Assembly: GCF_013375035.1 (NCBI RefSeq)
Contig: NZ_CP056032.1
Coordinates: 4,772,001 to 4,836,000, forward strand
Reading direction: 5' to 3'
Source: Spirosoma sp. KUDC1026
Lineage (GTDB): Bacteria > Bacteroidota > Bacteroidia > Cytophagales > Spirosomataceae
Length of the DNA: 64,000 nucleotides
Part shown: positions 19,320-28,415 of the stretch, piece by piece
Numbering within the stretch: the first letter of the stretch is position 1
How the letters are laid out: the number at the start of each line of letters is the position of its first letter
Position numbers and translations under genes: made by a program
Notes under the pieces: generated by a model
The model's database searches: none
What the model was told of the DNA's origin: nothing
The model's input: only the letters and a program-made list of their open reading frames with translations

Positions 19320-20537
19320 ATGAACATACACGAGTATCAGGGTAAAGAAATTCTGAAGAAATACGGCGTCCGTATTCAGGAAGGCATTGTTGCCGAGTCA
19401 CCCGAGAAAGCCGTAGAAGCCGCCAAACAGATTATGGCGCAGTCCGGGTCGAAGTTTGTGGTCGTTAAATCACAGATTCACGCCGGTGGACGCGGTAAGG
19501 GCAAAATTGTCGGTTCGGAACAGCGGGGTGTTGCCCTGGCTAAATCCGTTGACGACGTTCGGGATATCGCCAAAAATCTGATCGGCAACGTACTGGTTAC
19601 CCACCAGACGGGTCCTGAAGGCCGCAAAGTAAACAAAGTTCTGGTGGCTCAGGACGTATTCTACCCTGGCGCTTCGGAGCCGAAAGAGATGTATATCAGC
19701 ATCCTGCTCGACCGGTCTAAAGCCTGCAACGTCATTATGGCCAGCACCGAAGGTGGTATGGACATCGAGGAAGTTGCCGAAAATACGCCCGAGAAAATCG
19801 TTAAAGAGTGGATTGATCCGGCCGTTGGTCTGCAGCCTTTCCAGGCGCGCAAAGTAGCGTTTGGACTGGGTCTGGAAGGCGAAGCGTTCAAAGAGATGGT
19901 CAAATTTGTGACCTCCCTCTATAAAGCGTACGTGGACACCGACGCGTCGATGTTCGAGATTAACCCAGTGCTGAAAACGTCGGACAATAAAATCCTGGCA
20001 GTTGACGCGAAAGTGAATCTGGACGACAACGCCTTGTATCGTCATCCGGATCTGGCGAACCTGCGCGACGTAGCCGAAGAAGACCCTCTCGAAGTAGAAG
20101 CGTCGTCCAACGACCTGAACTACGTCAAACTGGACGGTAACGTTGGTTGTATGGTGAACGGTGCTGGTCTGGCGATGGCAACGATGGACATCATCAAACT
20201 ATCGGGTGGTGAGCCGGCCAACTTCCTCGACGTAGGTGGTGGTGCCAATGCGAAAACGGTGGAAGCCGGTTTCCGCATTATCCTGAAAGATCCAAATGTA
20301 AAAGCCATTCTGATCAACATCTTCGGTGGTATCGTTCGCTGCGACCGCGTAGCAACGGGGGTTGTTGAAGCGTACAAAGCGATTGGCGACATTCCTGTTC
20401 CGATCATCGTTCGTCTGCAGGGAACCAACGCAGCCGAAGGCGCTAAAATCATCGACGAATCAGGTCTGAAAGTACAGTCGGCCGTTGAACTGAAAGAAGC
20501 CGCTGAGAAAGTAAAACAGGTTGTTGCTAATCTGTAA
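19320..20537 (+). CDS. sucC: succinate-CoA ligase (ADP-forming) beta subunit
   Basis: 405 residues from the ATG at 19320 (NIHEYQGKEILKKYGV); the frame continues upstream to 19275 without a better start. The ATP-grasp domain spans about 1-240 (SQIHAGGRGKGKIVG is the nucleotide loop) and the ligase-CoA domain about 245-400 (NPANFLDVGGGA-like segment EPANFLDVGGGANAKTVEA, then NIFGGIVRCDRVATGV). Together with SucD it makes ATP from succinyl-CoA in the citric acid cycle. The alpha subunit gene is not adjacent. A perfect 19-bp terminator hairpin follows. Confidence 0.97.
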   Translation: MNIHEYQGKEILKKYGVRIQEGIVAESPEKAVEAAKQIMAQSGSKFVVVKSQIHAGGRGKGKIVGSEQRGVALAKSVDDVRDIAKNLIGNVLVTHQTGPEGRKVNKVLVAQDVFYPGASEPKEMYISILLDRSKACNVIMASTEGGMDIEEVAENTPEKIVKEWIDPAVGLQPFQARKVAFGLGLEGEAFKEMVKFVTSLYKAYVDTDASMFEINPVLKTSDNKILAVDAKVNLDDNALYRHPDLANLRDVAEEDPLEVEASSNDLNYVKLDGNVGCMVNGAGLAMATMDIIKLSGGEPANFLDVGGGANAKTVEAGFRIILKDPNVKAILINIFGGIVRCDRVATGVVEAYKAIGDIPVPIIVRLQGTNAAEGAKIIDESGLKVQSAVELKEAAEKVKQVVANL

Positions 20538-20556
20538 GCAATACGTTTCTTGTGAT

Positions 20557-20598
20557 AAACAGAGAGGGCACCTTCGCGCGAAGGTGCCCTCTCTGTTT
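20557..20598. terminator. bidirectional intrinsic terminator between sucC and the M48 peptidase gene
   Basis: A perfect 19-bp stem (20557-20575 with 20580-20598) closed by a four-base loop, with A at its left foot and T at its right foot so that it works in both directions. It lies between convergent genes. Confidence 0.93.
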
Positions 20599-20616
20599 CA
20601 GGACGTAGTGGACTAA

Positions 20617-21435
20617 CTAACGACCGGTATAGTATTTCAGTGCTTCAGGCATCAGCTTTTGCAGGTCGTTGATCCGGCGCTGATCCGAGGGGTGGGTCGA
20701 CAGAAACTCTGGTGGTTTGTTACCGCCACCCGCCTGCGCCATACGCTGCCAGAACGGTACGGCTTCCCGTGGGTCATAGCCTGCCATTGCCATAAAAATC
20801 AGCCCCAGATGGTCGGCTTCCAATTCCTGGCTCCGGCCGTGGGGTAAAGCACGACCAACCTGATACGCAGCCGGCAGGGTAGCGCCCACGGCCTGCATGA
20901 ACAGCGCTTTGGTTGTAGTGCTTTGCTGGGCCTGAGAGCCAATATAAGCCTGTCCAACCTGCAGCAGTCCATTCGCTACTAAGCTTTCGCTCATCCGTTC
21001 GTTGCCATGTTCGGCGATAGCGTGCGATACCTCGTGGCCCATTACGGTTGCCAGACCAGCTTCGTTTTTGGTATACGGCAAAATCCCGGTATAAACCACG
21101 ATCTTTCCACCGGGCATACACCAGGCGTTTACCTGTGGGTCCTGCACCAGATTATATTCCCAGTTGAAGCCTTCCAGTCGTTTGGCGTAACCGTTCTCGT
21201 TCATATACTTTTCAACGGCCTGTCGAATTCGCATACCGACCCGTTTTACCATCTCGGCGTCGCCGTTACGTACCACGGTGCTGGTATCGATGAACTGTTT
21301 GTACTGCGTACTGCTCAAGGCCAGCATCTGATCATTTGGAACAAAAGTAAGCTGGCGCCGATTGGTGATAGGAACGCGTTCGCAACTACTGATTGCGATG
21401 CCCAGGACCAACATGCCTATGAGTGCTTTTTTCAT
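20617..21435 (-). CDS. M48-family zinc metallopeptidase, lipoprotein
   Basis: 272 residues. Signal peptide with lipobox ISSC (C18). Zinc site HEVSHAIAEH (134-143) and the third ligand in QELEADHLG (about 202-210), so the catalytic set is complete. M48 lipoproteins of this size resemble the periplasmic BepA/LoiP group that degrades misfolded outer-membrane proteins. Located at the membrane facing the periplasm. It converges on sucC and is divergent from the FAH-family gene, sharing a 207-base upstream region with it. Confidence 0.93.
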   Translation of the reverse strand: MKKALIGMLVLGIAISSCERVPITNRRQLTFVPNDQMLALSSTQYKQFIDTSTVVRNGDAEMVKRVGMRIRQAVEKYMNENGYAKRLEGFNWEYNLVQDPQVNAWCMPGGKIVVYTGILPYTKNEAGLATVMGHEVSHAIAEHGNERMSESLVANGLLQVGQAYIGSQAQQSTTTKALFMQAVGATLPAAYQVGRALPHGRSQELEADHLGLIFMAMAGYDPREAVPFWQRMAQAGGGNKPPEFLSTHPSDQRRINDLQKLMPEALKYYTGR

Positions 21436-21553
21436 TTTTACCTGATTTTTCTGAGTATTTATTTGGAATGGTTTTCTGTCAGTACATGACCCGTAACGAA
21501 CCGAATTTGTTTAAATTTTCCCGTACGGGTTCTTCCAAGCTGTCTTTAAGCCT

Positions 21554-21561
21554 TAGATTTG
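21554..21561 (+). promoter_or_regulatory. candidate Bacteroidota -7 box for the FAH-family gene
   Basis: TAGATTTG matches TAnnTTTG exactly. No clear -33 TTTG at the usual distance. It lies 81 bases before the ATG at 21643. Confidence 0.35.
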
Positions 21562-21642
21562 CGGCAGTCTGATTCGTTTAATCACGGGTCAGAATATTGG
21601 TAGTCGATCCCACAAACGCAGGTTTACCCAGCTTTTATTAAC

Positions 21643-22254
21643 ATGAAAATCATTTGCGTTGGCCGCAATTACGTTGAGCATATTCAGGAACTTAACAATG
21701 AACAACCCGACGATCCAGTCATTTTTCTGAAACCAGAAACGGCTCTTCCGCTAAAAAACGAACCATTCTTCTACCCCAGCTTCTCGAACGACGTTCACTA
21801 TGAAGTAGAGATTCTGGTGAAGATTAACCGGGTCGGCAAAAATATTGATGAGAAGTTCGCCCATAAATACTACGATGAAATCGGCATCGGCGTTGACTTC
21901 ACAGCCCGCGATGTACAGAGCAAACTGAAAGCGAAAGGGCTTCCCTGGGAGCTGGCCAAAGGGTTTAACGGCTCCGCTCCTGTTTCGGGCTTTATTCCAA
22001 AGACGGATTTTGCTGATCTACAGGACCTGAACTTCCGGCTGGATCTCAACGGCGAAACCCGCCAACTGGGCAACACCAGCCTGATGCTGTTCAAGGTTGA
22101 TTACCTGATCTCGTTTGTCTCAAAATACTTTCTGCTGCAGCAGGGCGACATTCTGTTCACGGGTACGCCGAAGGGGGTTGGCCCCGTGCAGATTGGCGAT
22201 CGGCTTACTGCTTACATCGAAGACCGAAAAATGCTGGAGATTGACGTAAAATAA
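21643..22254 (+). CDS. fumarylacetoacetate hydrolase-family protein (acylpyruvase-like)
   Basis: 203 residues, a single FAH catalytic domain. Metal-binding acidic residues are seen in YEVEILVKI (E-x-E, about 51-53) and D in GIGVDFTARDVQ, with KGFNGSAPVSGF and the closing FTGTPKGVGPVQIGD, all standard for the YcgM/FAHD1 group. Those enzymes hydrolyse acylpyruvates or decarboxylate oxaloacetate with Mg2+; the substrate here is not fixed. Cytoplasmic. The M23 peptidase gene follows after 21 bases and may be co-transcribed. Confidence 0.92.
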   Translation: MKIICVGRNYVEHIQELNNEQPDDPVIFLKPETALPLKNEPFFYPSFSNDVHYEVEILVKINRVGKNIDEKFAHKYYDEIGIGVDFTARDVQSKLKAKGLPWELAKGFNGSAPVSGFIPKTDFADLQDLNFRLDLNGETRQLGNTSLMLFKVDYLISFVSKYFLLQQGDILFTGTPKGVGPVQIGDRLTAYIEDRKMLEIDVK

Positions 22255-22275
22255 CGCCTGTTCGTTACGTCCTCT

Positions 22276-24390
22276 GTGGCTTCAAATTTATTGCTTTTGA
22301 AACGATTCTTAGTTTATAGTCTGGTCATCGGCTGGCTCGGTCTCGGGGCCGTATTCGGCCAGACCGGTACACCACCGCAGTCGCCGGGTAATACGCCCGT
22401 CGTGCCGTCCAGCAAACTGGCGGGTTCGATGGTACCACCCGGTTATTTTCTGTTTCCCATTATGCCGGGCAACCTCAACTCGCTGTCGGGCGGGATGGGC
22501 GACCTGCGGCCAAATCACTTCCACGCTGGAATCGACATTCGCACGGGCGGGCGGGAAGGGCTGGATGTTCACGCGGCTGCTGATGGGTACATATCGCGGA
22601 TTGCCGTGTTTACGGGCGGCTACGGCAACGTAATCTTCATCAAGCATCCCAACGGGTTGACGACGGTGTATGGCCATCTGAAGACGCTGAAAGACACGCT
22701 CGGTACGTACCTGCGGGCGCAACAGTATGCCCGCAAAACGTTCGAGATCGACCTGCGTTTCAAACCCGATCAGTTTCCGGTAAAAAAAGGAGATGTCGTT
22801 GCAGCCTCAGGTAACACAGGCGGTTCAGGAGGCCCGCACCTGCACTTTGAAGTGCGCGATGCCAAGGACAATCTGATCAATCCACTACTGTACGGCTTTC
22901 CCGAAATCAAGGATGAAGTGCCGCCCTACTTCGAGCGGGTAGCCCTGAAGACAATGACGGCTACGTCGCGGGTCAATGGCGAGTACCAACGGATCAGCCT
23001 CGTGCCAACGCGTCGGCCCGACGGTACGTATGTTATTACGCAGCCGATCACGGCATCGGGCCTGATTGGTATGGAAGTACTGGCGTACGATAAAACAAGT
23101 GGCTCGCCCTACCGCAACGGGATTAGCTGCCTGGAGATTAAGCTCGACGGACGGGAAGTGTTTGCCTACAACATGAACAGTTTTCCGAACGAGCAGACTC
23201 GCTACATGAACCTGCACGAAAACTACGAAGTTGAGCAGACAACCGGCCAGCGTTACCACCGGGGTTACGTTGCCGATGGCAACATTCTAAATCTGTACAA
23301 ACTACCCAGCAATGCCGCTTACCGGGGTCGTTTGCCCCTGCTGGATGGTAAGCCGCACCAGGTTACCTTAACGTTGTTCGACGCATTTGATCAGTCGGCC
23401 CAGCTCACCTTTACGATTCAACCCGAAGTTGCGGCTACGCCACCAACCGCTTTACAGACTGATTCGCTGGTCAACCCAGAAGAGGAAGACGATGAAGTTG
23501 CCCCCGCTCCCTCCCCCATCACCGGGCAGCCAACGGCAACGATTGTGACGGACGAGAACGTATTGAAGCTAACGGTTAAAAACGTACCGGCCGCGAATCC
23601 ACCCGTTGCCAAACTCTTTATCGGTCGTACCTCGACGGATTTACCCGCCAGCTACGCCAAAAATAATCAGGCGGTTTACCTGATCGATTTACGGAAATCG
23701 CTGCCGGATTCGGTTGTTTTTGGTCAGCGGTCGGTGCGGACGCATTTCAAGAAACAGATTTATCCCGGCAAGGCCGAAACCGTAACCGAGGGCGGTAACC
23801 GGCTGGAATTTAGCCCACGCACCCTGTTCGATACGTTGCATTTGAGCGTACGGGACATGCCGGGCGGGGGTCTGGAAGTTAATCAGTCGATCATCCCGCT
23901 GAACGATTTCCTGACTATTGAGCATACGCCAAATTATCCCATCGCGATTGATACCATGCGGACCAAAGCCTATTGGGTGAGTGGCGGCCGGCCGAGTTTT
24001 GTGGGGGGCAAATGGAACAAAGGACGTATCGAATTTAAAACCCGGTCGCTGGGACGTTTCCAGTTGATTACGGATGCTACGCCACCGACGGTCGAGATTC
24101 TAAGCGCTACGCCCGCCGGTATTACGGCGCGGATACGAGACAACCTGTCGGGCATTGCCGATTTCCGGGCGCTGGTCAACGGCGAGTGGGTACTGATGCA
24201 GTACGATTACAAACGCGCCCTGATCTGGTCGGACAAACTGGACCCGGAAACGCCGTTCGAAATCGGAGACGAGGTTCTGGTTCAGGTGAAAGACCGGGTT
24301 GGGAACATTGGTTCCGCCAGTAAAATCATCGGCGAGAAACGGGCGGTGGTGAAGAAAAAAGCACCTGTCAGAAGCCGCCGAAGACGGTAA
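22276..24390 (+). CDS. M23-family peptidase (LytM domain), exported
   Basis: 704 residues with GTG start at 22276; signal peptide to about residue 29 (VFGQ). LytM domain at about 75-200 with zinc ligands in NHFHAGID (H83, D87) and GGPHLHFEV (H188, H190), so it is likely an active endopeptidase or at least keeps the site. A long C-terminal part of beta-sandwich character (about 230-690, including an Ig-like segment with DATPPTVEIL) follows, and the tail is basic (KKKAPVRSRRRR). Such proteins cut or sense peptidoglycan cross-links in the periplasm. The large extension is typical of Bacteroidota members. Confidence 0.92.
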   Translation: MASNLLLLKRFLVYSLVIGWLGLGAVFGQTGTPPQSPGNTPVVPSSKLAGSMVPPGYFLFPIMPGNLNSLSGGMGDLRPNHFHAGIDIRTGGREGLDVHAAADGYISRIAVFTGGYGNVIFIKHPNGLTTVYGHLKTLKDTLGTYLRAQQYARKTFEIDLRFKPDQFPVKKGDVVAASGNTGGSGGPHLHFEVRDAKDNLINPLLYGFPEIKDEVPPYFERVALKTMTATSRVNGEYQRISLVPTRRPDGTYVITQPITASGLIGMEVLAYDKTSGSPYRNGISCLEIKLDGREVFAYNMNSFPNEQTRYMNLHENYEVEQTTGQRYHRGYVADGNILNLYKLPSNAAYRGRLPLLDGKPHQVTLTLFDAFDQSAQLTFTIQPEVAATPPTALQTDSLVNPEEEDDEVAPAPSPITGQPTATIVTDENVLKLTVKNVPAANPPVAKLFIGRTSTDLPASYAKNNQAVYLIDLRKSLPDSVVFGQRSVRTHFKKQIYPGKAETVTEGGNRLEFSPRTLFDTLHLSVRDMPGGGLEVNQSIIPLNDFLTIEHTPNYPIAIDTMRTKAYWVSGGRPSFVGGKWNKGRIEFKTRSLGRFQLITDATPPTVEILSATPAGITARIRDNLSGIADFRALVNGEWVLMQYDYKRALIWSDKLDPETPFEIGDEVLVQVKDRVGNIGSASKIIGEKRAVVKKKAPVRSRRRR

Positions 24391-24440
24391 TCATTTATTC
24401 GAAATCGGTATTATTCCGGACGATTTTTCTTTCTATTTCT

Positions 24441-24890
24441 ATGAGCTTAGCTGTTGGCGATCCTGCCCCTAACTTTACCAGTACCGACCAGAACGGGCAA
24501 CCTATTAGTCTGTCAGACTTTCGGGGCAAAAAAGTGGTCCTGTATTTTTACCCCAAAGACGATACACCGGGTTGTACAGCCCAGGCCTGCAGCCTGCGCG
24601 ACAACTACGAAGCCCTCCAGTCGGCTGGGTATGAAGTACTGGGCGTTAGCACCGACAGCGCGGCTTCGCACCAGAAATTTGTCGGTAAATACAGCCTGCC
24701 TTTTCCGTTACTTGCCGATACGGATCAGCAGCTTGTTGAGGCATACGGCGTTTGGCAGGAGAAGTCGATGTACGGTCGGAAGTTCATGGGTATTGTCCGA
24801 ACTACTTTTGTCATCGATGAAAATGGTATTATTGCCGAGATAATCACCAAAGTTGATACCAAGCAGCACGCTGCACAGCTTTTACAGTAA
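24441..24890 (+). CDS. bcp: thioredoxin-dependent peroxiredoxin, Bcp type
   Basis: 149 residues. Peroxidatic cysteine C45 in YPKDDTPGCTAQAC with the resolving cysteine at C50, the alpha-2 type of atypical 2-Cys Bcp/PrxQ. Reduces hydroperoxides with thioredoxin in the cytoplasm. Length and C-terminus are standard. It stands between the M23 gene and the transketolase genes, possibly in one run. Confidence 0.95.
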   Translation: MSLAVGDPAPNFTSTDQNGQPISLSDFRGKKVVLYFYPKDDTPGCTAQACSLRDNYEALQSAGYEVLGVSTDSAASHQKFVGKYSLPFPLLADTDQQLVEAYGVWQEKSMYGRKFMGIVRTTFVIDENGIIAEIITKVDTKQHAAQLLQ

Positions 24891-24965
24891 CGCGGAGCCT
24901 ATTCCGCTTTTCTCACCTTCGTAGTAACCCCATACGGACGTAGGCATCCGTACCTGATCTAACTT

Positions 24966-25823
24966 ATGGAAATTCAACAACTCGAACAAGTTGCAACCGC
25001 CGTCCGGCGGGACATCGTCCGCATGGTAGCCGCCGTTAACTCCGGTCACCCCGGCGGTTCGCTGGGCTGCACCGATTTTCTGGTGGGCCTGTATTTCGAC
25101 GTCATGCGTCGCAAAATGGACGCCGATGGCAAACCTGTTTTCGATATGGACGGCATCGACGAAGACATTTTCTTCCTGTCGAACGGACACATTTCGCCAG
25201 TTTTTTATTCGGTACTGGCGCGGGCGGGTTACTTCCCGATCGCTGAACTGGCTACGTTCCGGAAACTGGACAGCCGGCTTCAGGGCCACCCCACCACGGC
25301 CGAGCACCTGCCCGGTGTCCGGATCGCATCGGGTTCATTGGGACAGGGCCTGTCGGTTGCCGCCGGTGCTGCCTACGCCAAAAAACTGAACGGCGACGAC
25401 AAACACGTTTACGTACTGATGGGCGACGGCGAGCAGCAGGAAGGCCAGATCTGGGAAGCCGCTCAGTTTGCGCCCAACAAAAAACTGGGTAACCTGACCG
25501 CCGTTGTTGACTATAACCTGGCGCAGATTGATGGCAAAACCGAGTACGTAAACGATAACCGCGATTTGGCGGCCAAGTACCGGGCGTTTGGCTGGCACAT
25601 TGACGAGATGCAGGGTAACGATATGAATGACGTAATCCGGACGCTGAAAAAAGCGCAGGAAAATCCTGACGTACCAACCCTGATTCTAATGCACACCGAA
25701 ATGGGCTACGGCGTCGATTACATGGTGGGCAACTACAAATGGCACGGCGTAGCACCGAATGCCGAGCAAGTGCAGCAAGCCATGAATCAGCTGCCGCTGT
25801 CAGTAGGCTACTCTGATTATTAG
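24966..25823 (+). CDS. transketolase, N-terminal (thiamine diphosphate-binding) subunit
   Basis: 285 residues, corresponding to the first third of transketolase. It carries the GHPGGSLGCTD region, GHISPVFYSVLA, GSLGQGLSVAAGAAY and the ThDP/metal motif MGDGEQQEGQIWEA to VVDYNLAQIDG. In this layout the enzyme is made of two polypeptides; the other half is at 27383-28336. Together they transfer two-carbon ketol units in the pentose phosphate pathway. The two halves are normally adjacent, whereas here two unrelated genes (25881-27373) lie between them. Confidence 0.96.
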   Translation: MEIQQLEQVATAVRRDIVRMVAAVNSGHPGGSLGCTDFLVGLYFDVMRRKMDADGKPVFDMDGIDEDIFFLSNGHISPVFYSVLARAGYFPIAELATFRKLDSRLQGHPTTAEHLPGVRIASGSLGQGLSVAAGAAYAKKLNGDDKHVYVLMGDGEQQEGQIWEAAQFAPNKKLGNLTAVVDYNLAQIDGKTEYVNDNRDLAAKYRAFGWHIDEMQGNDMNDVIRTLKKAQENPDVPTLILMHTEMGYGVDYMVGNYKWHGVAPNAEQVQQAMNQLPLSVGYSDY

Positions 25824-25880
25824 TCTATTAGACGAAAGAGGTAAGACGTAAGAAAAGAGACGTAACGCTGCGAGTCACCC

Positions 25881-26807
25881 ATGAAGATCCAACGCTTGGT
25901 CATCGAAAATTTCAAGTCCATTGAACGGATCGAGCTCATTGAGCCGAATCCGTTCACGGTCTTTGTCGGCCCCAACGGTTCCGGCAAGTCGAATATTTTC
26001 GAGGCTTTGGAGTTTTTAGTATTACGCAAAGATATTTCTGAGTCTATATTATTCGGAATGTTTGGAGGCAAGGACTCCATCATCAGAAGACAAAGTAGGG
26101 AATCTGATTTCAGGACTGAATGTGCTCTCGATATAGTGACGCTGTATAATACAGGCGCGTTACCTAAAACGAATGACGCTCATAATAACGCAGGTTACAA
26201 GCAATTTGTCAACTTCTGCCATTTGTTCGTAAAAAATAAAGAGGTAGAAAAATATCCAATAAAAGACAAAAGTCGTCTGTCATTATCGGCAGGCAACTTA
26301 GAAGTTGTGCTAAAACGTATCCTCACGAACGAGACACTAAAAGAAGAAGTCTTCGAATGGCTTGAGCTCTTCGTTCCAGGTTTTGAAGTAGTTGAAGTAG
26401 ATGATCGGGATGAACTACACTGGTTTGAAAAATCTTCACCGGGGTACTTTACTAAAGACTTAATCTCTGACGGAACGTATAACATTTTAGCCTTATTAAC
26501 AGCTATCTACCAGAGTGATAAGCCACAGTTTTTGTGTACAGAAGAACCGGAAAATGGTCTCAATCCTAAAGTCATTGCTGAGTTTGTGAATCTCTGTCGC
26601 TACGCCTGCGAGGAATTCGGTCATTTTATCTGGCTGAATACGCACTCGCAATCGCTGGTTTCCCAGTTGACTACAGATGAAATAATTTTGGTTGATAAAC
26701 GGGATGGAGCTACGCAGATCAAACAAGTAAAAGGAATGGATTTGCATGATTTGCCAATGGATGAAGCCTGGCTTTCCAATGCTCTTGGAGGGGGCATACC
26801 GTGGTGA
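25881..26807 (+). CDS. AAA ATPase of the OLD/AAA_21 type (first gene of a putative defence pair)
   Basis: 308 residues. The opening is typical of RecF/SMC-like ATPases (KIQRLVIENFKSIERIEL), Walker A GPNGSGKSN at 30-38, Walker B plus D-loop FLCTEEPENGLNP at about 217-229, and an H-loop THSQSLV at about 253. The middle (about 60-170) is helical and charged and lacks a zinc hook or a TOPRIM domain. Composition is AT-rich (27% GC in the counted line 26221-26280) while both flanking genes are GC-rich. The stop overlaps the start of the TOPRIM-like gene by four bases (GTGA), so the two are translationally coupled. OLD-like ATPases of this size act with a TOPRIM nuclease partner in phage defence (OLD, PARIS, Gabija families). 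Function here is inferred. Confidence 0.85.
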   Translation: MKIQRLVIENFKSIERIELIEPNPFTVFVGPNGSGKSNIFEALEFLVLRKDISESILFGMFGGKDSIIRRQSRESDFRTECALDIVTLYNTGALPKTNDAHNNAGYKQFVNFCHLFVKNKEVEKYPIKDKSRLSLSAGNLEVVLKRILTNETLKEEVFEWLELFVPGFEVVEVDDRDELHWFEKSSPGYFTKDLISDGTYNILALLTAIYQSDKPQFLCTEEPENGLNPKVIAEFVNLCRYACEEFGHFIWLNTHSQSLVSQLTTDEIILVDKRDGATQIKQVKGMDLHDLPMDEAWLSNALGGGIPW

Positions 26808-27373
26808 AACTGGGTATTATCTGCGAAGGAGAATCTGAACCATTTATTCTCGACACAGTTGAATTTCGCCAACTCATCGCTCAATACGATCTTGAATTGG
26901 TTGGCGTCACCCAAGCCGGTGGTAAAAAAGAATATGAGGCAGAGCGTATTAATAAGCACCGCCAGATTCTTCTTGACCGAGGTGCAGAGCGCATTATTGT
27001 CTTGGTTGATTTGGACACAGATGCCTGCATTACGTTGACCAAGCAACAAATCAGCCCGTTCCCGGACCAAACAGTTATTGTCGCCGTTAAGGAGTTTGAG
27101 AACTGGTATCTTGCCGATTCGCACGCCCTAAGCCAGTTTCTAGGTGTGTTAACAACAATTGAGTTGCCGGAAGAAGACAGCGATGCCATTACTACGATGA
27201 TCGATATGGGAAGAACGGCCAAAGCGTTCGCCCGGTATCGTAAGAGTAAAGTTTTACTGGCAAAGAATATGCACCGTAACGGCTTCTCCATCGAGCGGGC
27301 GGCTGCCCACCCGAATTACCCGAGTGCCCACTATTTTCTAACTAAATTGCAAACCCTCGCTTCGGCGAACTGA
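26804..27373 (+). CDS. DUF4276-like TOPRIM-domain protein (second gene of the pair)
   Basis: 189 residues from the GTG at 26804 inside the GTGA overlap (a GTG at 26801 is equally open). TOPRIM-type acidic motifs are visible: CEGESE at about 7-12 and the DxD in VDLDTD at about 68-73. The motif EFENWYLADSHALSQFLG at about 97-114 is what I associate with DUF4276. No signal peptide or membrane helix. In OLD-like systems the TOPRIM part cleaves nucleic acid once the ATPase senses its trigger; the separate polypeptide recalls PARIS AriB or AbiL-type partners but is shorter. It ends 9 bases before the second transketolase gene. Nuclease activity is a prediction. Confidence 0.8.
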   Translation: MKLGIICEGESEPFILDTVEFRQLIAQYDLELVGVTQAGGKKEYEAERINKHRQILLDRGAERIIVLVDLDTDACITLTKQQISPFPDQTVIVAVKEFENWYLADSHALSQFLGVLTTIELPEEDSDAITTMIDMGRTAKAFARYRKSKVLLAKNMHRNGFSIERAAAHPNYPSAHYFLTKLQTLASAN

Positions 27374-27382
27374 TTACGAAAC

Positions 27383-28336
27383 ATGAAAAAATTCGAATAC
27401 ACAGAAAAGAAAGATACACGCTCGGGCTTCGGCGCGGGTATTGCTGAACTGGGCCGCTCAAACCCAAAAATCGTTGCACTGACGGCCGATCTGGCCGGGT
27501 CGCTCAAACTGGAAACCTTCATTAAGGAAAATCCGGAGCGTTTTGTGCAGTGCGGTATCGCCGAGGCTAACATGATCGGCGTATCGGCTGGCCTGACCAT
27601 TGGCGGCTTTGTTCCCTTCGCGACCACGTTCGCCAACTTCGCGACGGGCCGGGTATACGACCAGATTCGCCAATCGGTCGCGTATTCGAATAAGAATGTA
27701 AAAATCTGCGCATCGCACGCGGGTGTTACGTTAGGGGAAGACGGCGCTACACACCAGATTCTGGAAGATCTGGGCATGATGAAAATGCTGCCTAACATGA
27801 CCGTCATCAACCCCTGCGACTACAACCAGACCAAAGCGGCTACCCTGGCGATTGCCGAGCATGAAGGTCCGGTTTACCTGCGTTTTGGTCGTCCGGTTAT
27901 CCCCGTATTTACCCCTGCCGATCAGAAATTTGAGATTGGTAAAGCGTGGCACGTCAACGAAGGTACCGCCGTTTCCATCTTCGCGACGGGTCACCTGGTC
28001 TGGGAAGCCATCAAAGCCGGTGAAATCCTGGCTGCGGAAGGAATTGAAGCCGACATCATCAATATTCACACGATTAAACCGTTAGACGAAGAAGCGATTC
28101 TGGCATCGGTGAAGAAAACGGGTTGTGCAGTTTCAGCCGAAGAACACATGCTGAACGGCGGCCTGGGTGACAGCGTAGCGCAGGTTCTGGCCCGTAACTA
28201 TCCAGCTCCGCTGGAGATGGTGGGGGTACATGATACGTTTGGCGAAAGCGGTACGCCCGACCAACTGATGGAGAAATACGGGCTGACGGCCGACAAAATC
28301 GTTGAGTCGGTGAAAAAAGTCATGGCACGAAAATAG
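27383..28336 (+). CDS. transketolase, C-terminal (pyrimidine-binding plus C-terminal domain) subunit
   Basis: 317 residues. Pyrimidine-binding domain at about 5-170 (GFGAGIAELGRSNPKIVALT and CGIAEANMIGVSAGL) and C-terminal domain at about 185-315 (INIHTIKPLDEEAI and HDTFGESGTPDQLMEKYG). It pairs with the N-terminal subunit at 24966-25823. Its start is only 9 bases from the stop of the inserted TOPRIM-like gene, so it is probably transcribed with the inserted pair. Confidence 0.96.
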   Translation: MKKFEYTEKKDTRSGFGAGIAELGRSNPKIVALTADLAGSLKLETFIKENPERFVQCGIAEANMIGVSAGLTIGGFVPFATTFANFATGRVYDQIRQSVAYSNKNVKICASHAGVTLGEDGATHQILEDLGMMKMLPNMTVINPCDYNQTKAATLAIAEHEGPVYLRFGRPVIPVFTPADQKFEIGKAWHVNEGTAVSIFATGHLVWEAIKAGEILAAEGIEADIINIHTIKPLDEEAILASVKKTGCAVSAEEHMLNGGLGDSVAQVLARNYPAPLEMVGVHDTFGESGTPDQLMEKYGLTADKIVESVKKVMARK

Positions 28337-28415
28337 CGCCATGATTCCGGCAGGGAATCAACTTATTCCTGCTAACAGACGAGAACTGCCCATTGCCAGT
28401 TCCATTTGATTGATA

